Origin: an uncultured Ulvibacter sp.
Lineage (GTDB): Bacteria > Bacteroidota > Bacteroidia > Flavobacteriales > Flavobacteriaceae
Direction of reading: 5' to 3'
Assembly: GCA_938083445.1 (NCBI GenBank)
Contig: CALKCP010000030.1
Coordinates: forward strand, 1-49,448
Length of the DNA: 49,448 nucleotides
The notes beneath the pieces are model-generated. The model had not been told where the DNA came from and made no database searches. It saw nothing but the letters and a program-made list of their open reading frames with translations. Position 1 is the stretch's first letter; the number at the start of each line of letters is the position of its first letter. The translations under genes and the position numbers were made by a program. Below, in pieces: positions 35,190 through 43,305 of the stretch.

Positions 35190-35420
35190 ATGAAAACAGG
35201 ATTGTTTTTTTTCTTAGTTGTTATTTGTGTGCTTCCGGCAGAGGCTCAATGCGCCATGTGTCGCGCTGTTATAGAAAGTGAAGAAAGTGGAGAAATGGCC
35301 AAAGGAATTAACAATGGTATTATTTACTTAATGGTTTTTCCATATATTCTCGTTGGAGGAATTGGCTATATTATTTATCGAAGTCGGAAAAAAATAAAGT
35401 CCAATCGAGCGTTACATTAA
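35190..35420 (+). CDS. Small secreted CxxC membrane protein of unknown function
   Basis: The 76-residue protein has a signal peptide ending at about residue 20 (PAEAQ), directly followed by CAMC (C21, C24), a short acidic stretch (ESEESGE), a transmembrane helix at about 43-63, and a basic tail (RSRKKIK). The first cysteine pair would face the periplasm near the membrane. It is the last gene of the sco operon, one base after DUF420. I recall similar small proteins next to sco and DUF420 in other Bacteroidota but know no function. A redox or copper role in oxidase assembly is inferred from the motif and place only. Confidence 0.8.
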   Translation: MKTGLFFFLVVICVLPAEAQCAMCRAVIESEESGEMAKGINNGIIYLMVFPYILVGGIGYIIYRSRKKIKSNRALH

Positions 35421-35518
35421 TTTCTTCTTTCTTAGTGTAACAAAGAACAAAACCCTTGGTCTAATAAAAAAAATCTTTATTAACGCCCAAAACACAAGTC
35501 TTAACATAACTTTTGCAA

Positions 35519-35542
35519 AGAATAGAAATTGATTTCTGTTCT
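35519..35542. promoter_or_regulatory. Inverted repeat (possible operator) upstream of the efflux operon
   Basis: Two 11-base arms, AGAATAGAAAT and ATTTCTGTTCT, face each other across a TG spacer with one mismatch (a T-G pair). The dyad ends 20 bases before the ATPase ATG and follows an approximate -7 element (TAACTTTTG at 35507-35515, one T longer than consensus), so it would lie at or just after the transcription start. It could be a repressor site or a 5' leader hairpin. Confidence 0.45.
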
Positions 35543-35562
35543 TTGATGAATATTGTATAGCT

Positions 35563-36270
35563 ATGATTGAAATAAAAGACCTACACAAATCCTACCATAT
35601 GGGAAGTAATTCTCTTCATGTTCTAAAAGGAATCGATTTTAAAGTTTCAGAAGGTGAAATGGTAGCTATTATGGGGTCTTCGGGATCTGGTAAATCTACG
35701 TTGCTAAATATTTTAGGAATTCTTGATGAAGCCGACAAAGGGAGCTATGAACTCGACGGCAAGATTATAAAAGATCTAAACGAAAAAGTCGCTGCAAATT
35801 ATCGAAATAAGTTTCTCGGATTTATTTTTCAGTCTTTTAACCTCATTAACTACAAATCGGCATTAGACAATATAGCACTTCCATTGTACTACCAAGGAGT
35901 GAAACGTGCGCTTCGAATGGAAAAAGCAATGCATTACTTAGAAAAAGTAGGATTGGCAGATTGGGCTTCACATTTACCCAGTGAACTGTCCGGAGGTCAG
36001 AAACAAAGAATCGCAATTGCCAGAGCATTAGCGAGTGATCCTAAAGTGCTACTTGCCGACGAACCTACAGGAGCATTGGACAGTGCTACTTCCTATGAAG
36101 TGATGGCATTAATTCAAGCAATAAATAATGAAGGAAAAACCATTCTTATTGTGACACATGAAGACGATATAGCGCATATGTGCAAAAGAATTGTCAATTT
36201 GAAAGATGGTGTGATTATAAGTGATTCGAAGGTAGAACAGGTAATAGCTAAACCAGCGGTTCATGTTTAG
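35563..36270 (+). CDS. ABC transporter ATP-binding protein (MacB/LolD type)
   Basis: This 235-residue ATPase powers an efflux or lipoprotein-type ABC system. Walker A (GSSGSGKST, residues 38-46), Q-loop (FQSFNLI), signature LSGGQ (142-146), Walker B with D166/E167, and the H-loop (VTHE) are all present. The type is the MacB/LolD/FtsE group, as expected from the two FtsX-like permeases that follow. It overlaps the first permease by 8 bases (ATGTTTAG). A dyad and approximate promoter precede it. Confidence 0.95.
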   Translation: MIEIKDLHKSYHMGSNSLHVLKGIDFKVSEGEMVAIMGSSGSGKSTLLNILGILDEADKGSYELDGKIIKDLNEKVAANYRNKFLGFIFQSFNLINYKSALDNIALPLYYQGVKRALRMEKAMHYLEKVGLADWASHLPSELSGGQKQRIAIARALASDPKVLLADEPTGALDSATSYEVMALIQAINNEGKTILIVTHEDDIAHMCKRIVNLKDGVIISDSKVEQVIAKPAVHV

Positions 36271-37507
36271 TTTAGAGCGTTGGCAAGAAATATTTGAAAC
36301 GATTCTTAAAAATAAGCTTCGAACCTTTTTAACCGGCCTTTCTGTGGCTTCCGGAATTTTTATTTTGGTGATTCTCTTGGCAATTGGTCAAGGTATGCAG
36401 AATGGGATCACAAAAGAATTTGAGCAAGATGCCGCCAATCGAATTGATGTTTGGACTGGCGTTACTTCGGAAAGTTTTAAAGGTCTAAACCCTGGACGAT
36501 TTATTCAATTGAAAAATGAGGATTATGATTTAGCCGTAAACAAGAACATTGATGAATTAGAGTACAAATCGGGTGTTTTCCGTATTTGGGGTGGACTTGC
36601 GTCGTACAAGAATGAATCTGGGACCTATCGTATAGAAGGAGTTCGAGGGAGCTATCAGTTCTTGGAAAATGCAAGCATGACGAGTGGGCGTTTTATAAAT
36701 CATAGCGACTTAGAAAATTATGAGAAAACGGCTGTAGTAGGGCGCAGAGTTTCCAAAGATCTATTTGGAGCCAACCAAGCCATTGGCGAATATATTCAGA
36801 TTAACGGTATTAAATTTAAAGTCGTTGGGGTTTACACCGATCCGGGAGGGGAAAGAGAGGAAACAAGAATTTTTATACCGCTAACGACAGGGCAGAGAGT
36901 ATATGGTGCAGGTGATAATATTCGCTTAATGAGTTTTACTCTAAACCCCGAGGATTCTTTTGAGAAATCATTGGCGGCTTCAGAAGCGTTTACGGCACAA
37001 CTAAATTCAGATTTAAAAAGAAAACATATTGTATCTCCAACGGATGAAAGTGCTATTGAGATCAATAATTCACTTGAGGAGGCAAAACGATTTTTCGATT
37101 TAATAGGTATGATTAAGTGGTTCTTCTGGGGCGTGGGTATTTGTACAATTATTGCTGGGGTCGTTGGTGTTAGCAATATTATGTTGATCATCGTAAAAGA
37201 GAGAACTAAGGAAATTGGGATACGAAAAGCCATAGGAGCTCAGCCAATTTCGATCATAGGAATGATATTGCACGAGTCTATTTTCGTGACGGCAATCGCA
37301 GGATTTTTAGGATTATTTTTCAGCCTTATTTTATTAGAAACGGTGGGGCCTTTAATTGAAACCGATTATATGCGAAATCCGACGGTAGACTTTAGTGTGG
37401 CAGTTTCAACTGTCATTATTTTAGTGATTGCAGGCGCTTTGGCTGGATTTATACCAGCGTACAGGGCAGCATCTATTAAACCAATTGAAGCCCTTCGAGA
37501 TGAGTAA
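36263..37507 (+). CDS. ABC transporter permease, MacB/FtsX-like (first)
   Basis: This 414-residue permease has the MacB layout: one N-terminal transmembrane helix (about 18-42), a large periplasmic MacB core domain (about 50-270), and three C-terminal helices from about 285 onward. The motif VSNIMLIIVKERTKEIGIRKAIGA marks the coupling region after the second helix, quoted here by its core ERTKEIGIRKA. MacB-type permeases act as mechanotransmitters that move periplasmic substrates into TolC-like exits. It overlaps the ATPase by 8 bases and the second permease by 8 bases (ATGAGTAA). Confidence 0.93.
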   Translation: MFSLERWQEIFETILKNKLRTFLTGLSVASGIFILVILLAIGQGMQNGITKEFEQDAANRIDVWTGVTSESFKGLNPGRFIQLKNEDYDLAVNKNIDELEYKSGVFRIWGGLASYKNESGTYRIEGVRGSYQFLENASMTSGRFINHSDLENYEKTAVVGRRVSKDLFGANQAIGEYIQINGIKFKVVGVYTDPGGEREETRIFIPLTTGQRVYGAGDNIRLMSFTLNPEDSFEKSLAASEAFTAQLNSDLKRKHIVSPTDESAIEINNSLEEAKRFFDLIGMIKWFFWGVGICTIIAGVVGVSNIMLIIVKERTKEIGIRKAIGAQPISIIGMILHESIFVTAIAGFLGLFFSLILLETVGPLIETDYMRNPTVDFSVAVSTVIILVIAGALAGFIPAYRAASIKPIEALRDE

Positions 37508-38771
37508 GTTGTTTAGTAGAGATAGTTGGTCTGAAATTATTGAGGCCTTAAGTTCCAATTGGTTTAGAACCGTATTAACGGCCTTTGGCGTTTTATGGGG
37601 AATCTTTATTTTAGTAATCCTACTTGCGGCAGGGAAAGGTCTCGAAAATGGAGTGAAACAAGGTTTTGACGGAATGGCTACTAACTCAATGTTCATGTGG
37701 GCACAAACCGCTTCAAAGCCCTATAAAGGTTTGCCTAAAGGAAGACGTTTTAGGTATAAGATTGAAGATGTTGAAGCTATAAAATCGGGCGTTCCAAACT
37801 TGCGATTTGTTTCTCCACGAAATCAATTAGGAGGATTTCAGGGGTCAAATAATGTAGTTAGAGGTTTGAAGACAGGAGCGTTTAATGTCTATGGCGATTA
37901 CCCTGAACTAATAGAACAACAACCCATGGATATAACTTCCGGAAGGTTTATAAGTTACTCCGATATTAATGATAAGAGAAAAGTAGCAGTTATTGGCAGC
38001 GGTGTACTCAAGACTTTGTTTGAAACGGAGGAAGAGCACATAGGGTCGTACATCAAAATTAACGGTGTAAATTTCATGGTGATTGGAACCTATAAAAAGA
38101 AATCAAATAACGGTGATGCAGAAGAAGATCAAAAGGAAATATATGTCCCTTTTACAGCTTTTTCACAAGCCTTTAATATGGGCAATAATGTTGGTTGGAT
38201 GGCCATTACAGCAAATGACGATAGTTCAATTACCGAACTAAAAGAGCAGGTTTTTGAAGTTATGAAGGAGCGGCATTCTATCCACCCAGACGATGATAGA
38301 GCGATTGGTCATTTTGATTTGTTTGAAGAGTTTAGTAAAATAAATGGATTGTTTACGGCACTTAATTTTGTTGCTTATTTTGTTGGAATTTTAGTGTTAC
38401 TTTCAGGGGTAATTGGGATAAGTAACATTATGTTGATTGTTGTAAAAGAGAGAACAAAAGAAATTGGAATAAGAAGAGCTCTTGGAGCGACTCCATGGGC
38501 AATAAGGTCACAGATATTATTGGAATCTATTTTCTTGACTATTATTTCAGGAATGGCAGGAATAGTATTGGCCTCCGTTTTATTGGCCGTTGTAAATAGT
38601 ATTTTAGACGGAATGGACACCTCCGACATGATGTTTGCGAGTCCGTCAGTAAACATTGGGGTTGTTATAATTGCCTTAACCATCCTTATAGTGTCAGGAT
38701 TATTAGCGGGTTTAATACCAGCACAGAATGCCATTAAAGTGAAACCAGTAGAAGCATTAAGAACAGAATAA
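37500..38771 (+). CDS. ABC transporter permease, MacB/FtsX-like (second)
   Basis: This 423-residue paralogue of the preceding permease has the same layout: one N-terminal helix (LTAFGVLWGIFILVILLAAG), a large periplasmic domain, and three C-terminal helices with ERTKEIGIRRALGA. The two permeases most likely form a heterodimer on the single ATPase. The ATG at 37500 gives the expected short cytoplasmic start (MSKLFSRDSW); a longer reading from 37428 runs inside the previous gene and is not supported. An adaptor gene follows after 18 bases. Confidence 0.93.
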   Translation: MSKLFSRDSWSEIIEALSSNWFRTVLTAFGVLWGIFILVILLAAGKGLENGVKQGFDGMATNSMFMWAQTASKPYKGLPKGRRFRYKIEDVEAIKSGVPNLRFVSPRNQLGGFQGSNNVVRGLKTGAFNVYGDYPELIEQQPMDITSGRFISYSDINDKRKVAVIGSGVLKTLFETEEEHIGSYIKINGVNFMVIGTYKKKSNNGDAEEDQKEIYVPFTAFSQAFNMGNNVGWMAITANDDSSITELKEQVFEVMKERHSIHPDDDRAIGHFDLFEEFSKINGLFTALNFVAYFVGILVLLSGVIGISNIMLIVVKERTKEIGIRRALGATPWAIRSQILLESIFLTIISGMAGIVLASVLLAVVNSILDGMDTSDMMFASPSVNIGVVIIALTILIVSGLLAGLIPAQNAIKVKPVEALRTE

Positions 38772-38789
38772 AACTTTAATTATTTTAGA

Positions 38790-39947
38790 ATGAAAAAGAC
38801 AACAACCATTATTACACTCATCGCGATTGTACTTTTATTTATCGTTTCAATGTTTTGGTTTTACTCAAAAAATCAAGAAGATCCGATTGTTTATCTTACT
38901 GAAAACCCTTCGATTCAAACCATACTAAAGAAGACGGTTGCCACAGGAAGTATTGTTCCTAAGGAAGAGATTTTAATCAAACCGAATATTTCAGGAATTA
39001 TTGATGAAATATTCGTCGTTGCAGGCGATATTATTAAAAGCGGTGACCTTATTGCCAAAGTGAAGGTCGTGCCAAATGTGAACTCTTTAAGTAGTGCTCA
39101 AAATAATATCAATAGCGCTCGAACACAGGTGGAAACAGCAAAACTGTCTCTTGAAAGTCAAAAAAGTATTTTTAAAAGACAAAAAGAACTTTTTGAAAAA
39201 GGGGTGATTTCTGCCAATGAGTTTGATACAGCCGAATTAAATTTTAATCAGGCACAACAGCGTTACAATCAGGAAAAAGTTACTTTAGCAGGGGCGCAGC
39301 AAACCTATGATATTGTTCGAACAGGAACTTCTCGTGGTCTTGGAGCATCAGCAAATACTGAAATCCGCACCACTGTTTCTGGAATGGTGCTCGATGTGCC
39401 GGTAAAAACAGGGAATCAAGTCATTGAATCAAATAACTTTAATGATGGAACTACGATTGCTATTATAGCTGATGTAGAGAAAATGATTTTCGAAGGAAAA
39501 GTAGATGAGAGTGAAGTAGGTAAAATCACGGAAAACTTACCCCTAGAAATTATAGTTGGGGCTATTGAAAATAAAAAATTTGATGCAATATTAGACTATA
39601 TTGCGCCGAAAGGAGTGAGTGAGAATGGTGCGATTCAATTTGAAATTAAAGGGACTCTTAATAAAAAAGACACGACGTTTATAAGAGCGGGTTTAAGTGC
39701 AAATGCTTCCATTATTTTGGCAAGAGCGGATAGTGTCCTAACCCTTAAAGAAGCGTTAGTGCAATTCGACGCGAAAACACAAGTGCCCTTTGTTGAGGTA
39801 ATGACTGGAGAACAGCAATTTGAAAGACGTGATATTGAACTAGGAATAAGTGATGGCATCAATGTCGAAATCAAGAGCGGTATTACTGTAGAGGATGCAA
39901 TTAAAGTTTGGAATAAAATAAAAGCATCGCGGGAATTTGGCCAATGA
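38790..39947 (+). CDS. Periplasmic adaptor (HlyD/MacA-like membrane fusion protein), first
   Basis: The 385-residue protein has an N-terminal anchor (about 5-25), the first half of a lipoyl/barrel-sandwich domain (GSIVPKEEILIKPNISGIID..., key residues 50-85), an alpha-hairpin coiled coil rich in Gln, Asn and Ala (about 100-170), then the second half of the barrel domain with RTTVSGMVLDVPV and a beta-barrel region. Adaptors of this type bridge the inner-membrane transporter and a TolC-like exit. It lies between the permeases and the TolC-like gene. A second adaptor follows the TolC-like gene. Confidence 0.9.
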   Translation: MKKTTTIITLIAIVLLFIVSMFWFYSKNQEDPIVYLTENPSIQTILKKTVATGSIVPKEEILIKPNISGIIDEIFVVAGDIIKSGDLIAKVKVVPNVNSLSSAQNNINSARTQVETAKLSLESQKSIFKRQKELFEKGVISANEFDTAELNFNQAQQRYNQEKVTLAGAQQTYDIVRTGTSRGLGASANTEIRTTVSGMVLDVPVKTGNQVIESNNFNDGTTIAIIADVEKMIFEGKVDESEVGKITENLPLEIIVGAIENKKFDAILDYIAPKGVSENGAIQFEIKGTLNKKDTTFIRAGLSANASIILARADSVLTLKEALVQFDAKTQVPFVEVMTGEQQFERRDIELGISDGINVEIKSGITVEDAIKVWNKIKASREFGQ

Positions 39948-40025
39948 TAAAAACACATGTAAATAATGTATCACCTTTGTAACACATTCATGTTTACAGA
40001 GACAAACTTAGGAATTCAAACTATT

Positions 40026-41351
40026 ATGAAAAAATTAGGAATTTTACTTTTTCTCCTTTCATTAGGATTTCAAATAACGGCACAAAATAAGCAATGGACT
40101 CTTGAAGAGTGCGTGGTTTATGCTCTGTCAAACAATATTTCTATCAAACAAAGTACGTTGAATATTGAATTGGCGGAGATTGAAAAAAGCGATGCTATCG
40201 GAAATTTTTTACCTTCAATTAATGCGGGGCCAACAATTTCAGAAAACACAGGATTAAGTTTTAATCCAATAACCAATCAGCCCGAGACGATAACGGCTTT
40301 AAATCTTGCGGGGGGGATTAGTGTTGGCTATACCTTGTTCGATGGGTTGCGAAACTACCGACAGCTGCAAAGGGCAGAGATTTCTAAATTAGCAAGTCAA
40401 TATCGTTTGGTAAAAATGAGAGACGATATCGCATTATTTGTAGCGAATGGATACTTGCAAGTACTGCTGAATAAAGCAAATTTGAAAGTAATTGAAATAC
40501 AGAATGCAGTGACTTTAGAGCAAATAAATCGTGTTTATGAATTAGTAGATGCTGGGGTCTTACCCAAAGGCGATTTGCTAGAGATTAAGGCTACCGATGC
40601 TCGTGAGAAACAAAACATTGCCGTGCAGGAGAATGCTGTTCGAATATCTCTAATCAGTTTGGCGCAGTTGTTATTAGTAAAGGATTATGAAACTTTTGAT
40701 ATTGAAGATGAAGGTTTTGATCTAGTTGATCCAGGAATATCGACGAACCCTGTTTCTGACATAATAGCGACTGCAAAGGAAAATCGTACGGAGGTTAAAA
40801 TAGCAGAGAAAAATCTGGAATTAGCGAGTAAAGATCTTCAAATTGCAAAAGCGAGCTATTATCCAAGCGTATCTGCCTTTTTTGGTTATGATACCCGTTA
40901 TACCGACCTGAACCCATTGGATTTTAGCACTCAGTTATATCAGAATGATGGAATAAATTATGGACTAAGATTAAATATACCTGTTTTAAACGGCTTTAGT
41001 GTTCGGAACAATGTGAAGCGAAATCAAATAAGTTTAAGCAGTTCGGAGTTTGAATTGGAACAAGCAAAATTAGATCTCGAGTCTAATGTATACCAGGCCT
41101 ATGTAGATGCAAAAGGTGCTGGAAAAGCCTATGAGGCGTCCTTGGCATCATTGCAATCTCAGGAGCTGGCATATCAATATGCCAAAGATAGATTTGATGT
41201 AGGTTTGACAAATTCATTTGATTTTAGTCAGTCGAAGCTTCGGTATGACAATGCATTGATAGAGGTGAACCGAGGTAAATACAATTATATTTTTAAAATT
41301 AAGGTATTAGAATTATATTTTGGAGTACCAGCAATGGACTTAAAGTTTTAA
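40026..41351 (+). CDS. TolC-family outer membrane efflux protein
   Basis: The 441-residue product has a signal peptide (MKKLGILLFLLSLGFQITAQ) and the internal duplication of the TolC family: WTLEECVVYALSNN opens the first half, and a second half with paired long helices runs from about residue 250. GYTLFDGLRN and NIPVLNGFSVRNNV are the typical barrel strand motifs. It forms a trimeric exit duct in the outer membrane. An ATG at 39966 would lengthen the protein and hide the signal peptide, so 40026 is chosen. It lies between two adaptor genes. Confidence 0.93.
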   Translation: MKKLGILLFLLSLGFQITAQNKQWTLEECVVYALSNNISIKQSTLNIELAEIEKSDAIGNFLPSINAGPTISENTGLSFNPITNQPETITALNLAGGISVGYTLFDGLRNYRQLQRAEISKLASQYRLVKMRDDIALFVANGYLQVLLNKANLKVIEIQNAVTLEQINRVYELVDAGVLPKGDLLEIKATDAREKQNIAVQENAVRISLISLAQLLLVKDYETFDIEDEGFDLVDPGISTNPVSDIIATAKENRTEVKIAEKNLELASKDLQIAKASYYPSVSAFFGYDTRYTDLNPLDFSTQLYQNDGINYGLRLNIPVLNGFSVRNNVKRNQISLSSSEFELEQAKLDLESNVYQAYVDAKGAGKAYEASLASLQSQELAYQYAKDRFDVGLTNSFDFSQSKLRYDNALIEVNRGKYNYIFKIKVLELYFGVPAMDLKF

Positions 41352-41353
41352 TT

Positions 41354-42634
41354 ATGAAGAAAAAAACACTTATTTGGATTGTTGTAACAACGATTCTACT
41401 TATCGCATTGCTATTGTTTGGAAGTAATGCTGGATGGTTTGGTAAAAAAGGAAAATTTAAAAAGGTTGAAATCACCAAAATAGAGTTGCTTGATATTACG
41501 GAGACCGTAGCTGCTACTGGTAAGATTCAGCCTGAAGTTGAAGTCAAACTCTCATCAGAAGTTTCTGGTGAAATAATTGAACTTCCTATAAAAGAAGGCC
41601 AACAAGTTGAAAAAGGAGATTTGCTTGTAAAAATTAATCCAGACTTAGTCCTATCTAGATTGAATCAGTCTCAAGCAGGGTTGCAGACGGTAAAAGCTCA
41701 ATTGGCTCAAGCTGAGGCAGCGCTAAAAAATGCGGAATTAAGTTACAATAGAAATAGTGCTCTTTATGAGAAGGGAGTGATTTCGAAATCTGAATGGGAT
41801 CGATCTATAGCTGATTTTGAAAGTGCCGAAGCGGCAAAGCAATCGGCATATTACAGTGTTCGAAGTGCTGCGGCCAATGTAAAGCAATCACAAGATAATC
41901 TTTCTAGAACATCTATTTACGCACCAATGAATGGAACGATTTCAAAACTTTCCGTTGAACTTGGTGAGCGGGTTGTGGGAACGGCTCAAATGGCAGGTAC
42001 TGAAATAGTGCGCGTTGCTAATTTAAACAATATGGAAGTTGAGGTAGATGTTAATGAAAATGACATTGTTAAAGTCGAATTGGGTGACGCTACGATTGTT
42101 GAAGTTGACGCCTACTTAAAGCGTGAATTTAAGGGAGTTGTTACGGAAATTGCCAATTCTGCACAAACCACCTTGTCTGCAGATCAAGTAACCAATTTCA
42201 AAGTAAAAATACGGATTGTTCCGCAGTCATATAAAGATTTGACAGATGGCAAGCCCGAAAATTATTCTCCATTTCGACCAGGAATGACAGCAACAGTTGA
42301 TGTAATTACAAATAAAAAAAACAAGGTTGTTGGGGTTCCAATTAGTGCAATTGTAATCAAAACAGATACGAGTAGTGGCAAGAAGTTGAAAGTAAAAAAC
42401 ACGCTAAATGCCGAGAAGTTTGAGTGTGTTTTTGTAAAAATAGGGGAGGAAGCAAAGCTTCGAATAATAACAACGGGGATTCAAGATGATAGTAATATAG
42501 AGATAACAAGTGGTTTAAGCGAAGGAGACCTTGTAATTACAGGGCCCTACAATACGGTTACAAAGATTTTAAATAATGGGGATAAGATAGAAGAGAAATC
42601 TGAAGACGAGGATACGAAAGATTCTGAAGAATAA
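41354..42634 (+). CDS. Periplasmic adaptor (MacA-like membrane fusion protein), second
   Basis: This 426-residue adaptor starts 2 bases after the TolC-like gene. It has an N-terminal anchor (about 5-25), the barrel-sandwich half ATGKIQPEVEVKLSSEVSGE, a long alpha hairpin (about 95-175), the return strand YAPMNGTISKLSVELGERV, and a C-terminal region with FRPGMTATVDV and GLSEGDLVITG. It is closer to MacA than the first adaptor. The last residues are highly charged (Glu, Asp, Lys). Its stop overlaps the tsaB start (TAATG). Confidence 0.92.
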   Translation: MKKKTLIWIVVTTILLIALLLFGSNAGWFGKKGKFKKVEITKIELLDITETVAATGKIQPEVEVKLSSEVSGEIIELPIKEGQQVEKGDLLVKINPDLVLSRLNQSQAGLQTVKAQLAQAEAALKNAELSYNRNSALYEKGVISKSEWDRSIADFESAEAAKQSAYYSVRSAAANVKQSQDNLSRTSIYAPMNGTISKLSVELGERVVGTAQMAGTEIVRVANLNNMEVEVDVNENDIVKVELGDATIVEVDAYLKREFKGVVTEIANSAQTTLSADQVTNFKVKIRIVPQSYKDLTDGKPENYSPFRPGMTATVDVITNKKNKVVGVPISAIVIKTDTSSGKKLKVKNTLNAEKFECVFVKIGEEAKLRIITTGIQDDSNIEITSGLSEGDLVITGPYNTVTKILNNGDKIEEKSEDEDTKDSEE

Positions 42635-43305
42635 TGGCTTCTATTTTATGCATTGAAACGTCGACTACAAATTGCTCTATAGCACTTTCAGTAAATGGAA
42701 GTGTCGCTGTCTTAATTGAAGATAATAGCAAACAATTTTCTCATGCCGAGCGCTTGCATACGTTTATCGAACAAGTTCTTACGGAAGCAAAAATAAGCAA
42801 GAGCAGTCTCGATGCAATTGCGGTTAGTAAAGGCCCCGGTTCTTATACAGGTCTTCGTATCGGAGTTTCGTCAGCAAAAGGGCTTTGTTTTGCCTTAGAC
42901 GTACCATTAATTTCTATTTCAACTTTAGAATCTCTTGCGCTTCAGGTAAAGCCTAAAAAAGGCATGATTGTTCCTATGCTAGATGCGCGAAGAATGGAAG
43001 TATATTCGGCTGTTTTTTCTTCCGAAGGAAATCAAATTAGAGAAACCCAAGCAGAAATTCTTGATGAAAATTCGTATGCACAGTATTTACAGGAAGGACC
43101 TGTATTGTTTTTGGGTAGCGGAGTTGAAAAGTTTGAATCCATTTGTCAACATAAAAATGCAAGTTTTTTCAGCGAAAAGTTGCCGTCTGCTTCTCAAATG
43201 GCCGCACTGGCTGAGGCTAAATATAAAATAAGCGACATTGAAAATGTCGCTTATTTTGAACCTTATTATTTAAAAGATTTTCTAGCTACTGTTTCGAAGA
43301 AATAA
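42634..43305 (+). CDS. tsaB: tRNA threonylcarbamoyladenosine biosynthesis protein TsaB
   Basis: This 223-residue protein is the TsaD partner in making t6A at position 37 of ANN-decoding tRNAs. It has the ASKHA fold start (CIETSTTNCSIAL), the HAERLH motif, and the SKGPGSYTGLRIGVSSAKGLCFA segment near residue 65, quoted here by its core GPGSYTGLRIG. Length is normal. It is coupled to the efflux adaptor by a TAATG overlap. Its last 20 bases overlap the 3' end of the opposite-strand gene, and a perfect 15-bp hairpin lies inside its coding end at 43225-43257. Confidence 0.95.
   Translation: MASILCIETSTTNCSIALSVNGSVAVLIEDNSKQFSHAERLHTFIEQVLTEAKISKSSLDAIAVSKGPGSYTGLRIGVSSAKGLCFALDVPLISISTLESLALQVKPKKGMIVPMLDARRMEVYSAVFSSEGNQIRETQAEILDENSYAQYLQEGPVLFLGSGVEKFESICQHKNASFFSEKLPSASQMAALAEAKYKISDIENVAYFEPYYLKDFLATVSKK
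43225..43257 (-). terminator. Perfect 15-bp hairpin inside tsaB, likely terminator for the opposite gene
   Basis: AAAATAAGCGACATT and AATGTCGCTTATTTT form a perfect 15-bp stem with the 3-base loop GAA. On the minus strand it lies 29 bases past the stop of the 43286-44005 gene and is followed by a T-rich run (ATTTTATATTT), as an intrinsic terminator requires. On the plus strand it falls 48 bases before the end of tsaB, where termination would truncate that mRNA. Confidence 0.7.

Noticed and set aside
37428-37499. N-terminal extension of the second permease
   Set aside because: It lies inside the first permease gene in another frame and adds no family sequence.
39966-40025. N-terminal extension of the TolC-like gene
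   Set aside because: It would place about 20 residues before a clear signal peptide; the ATG at 40026 is better.
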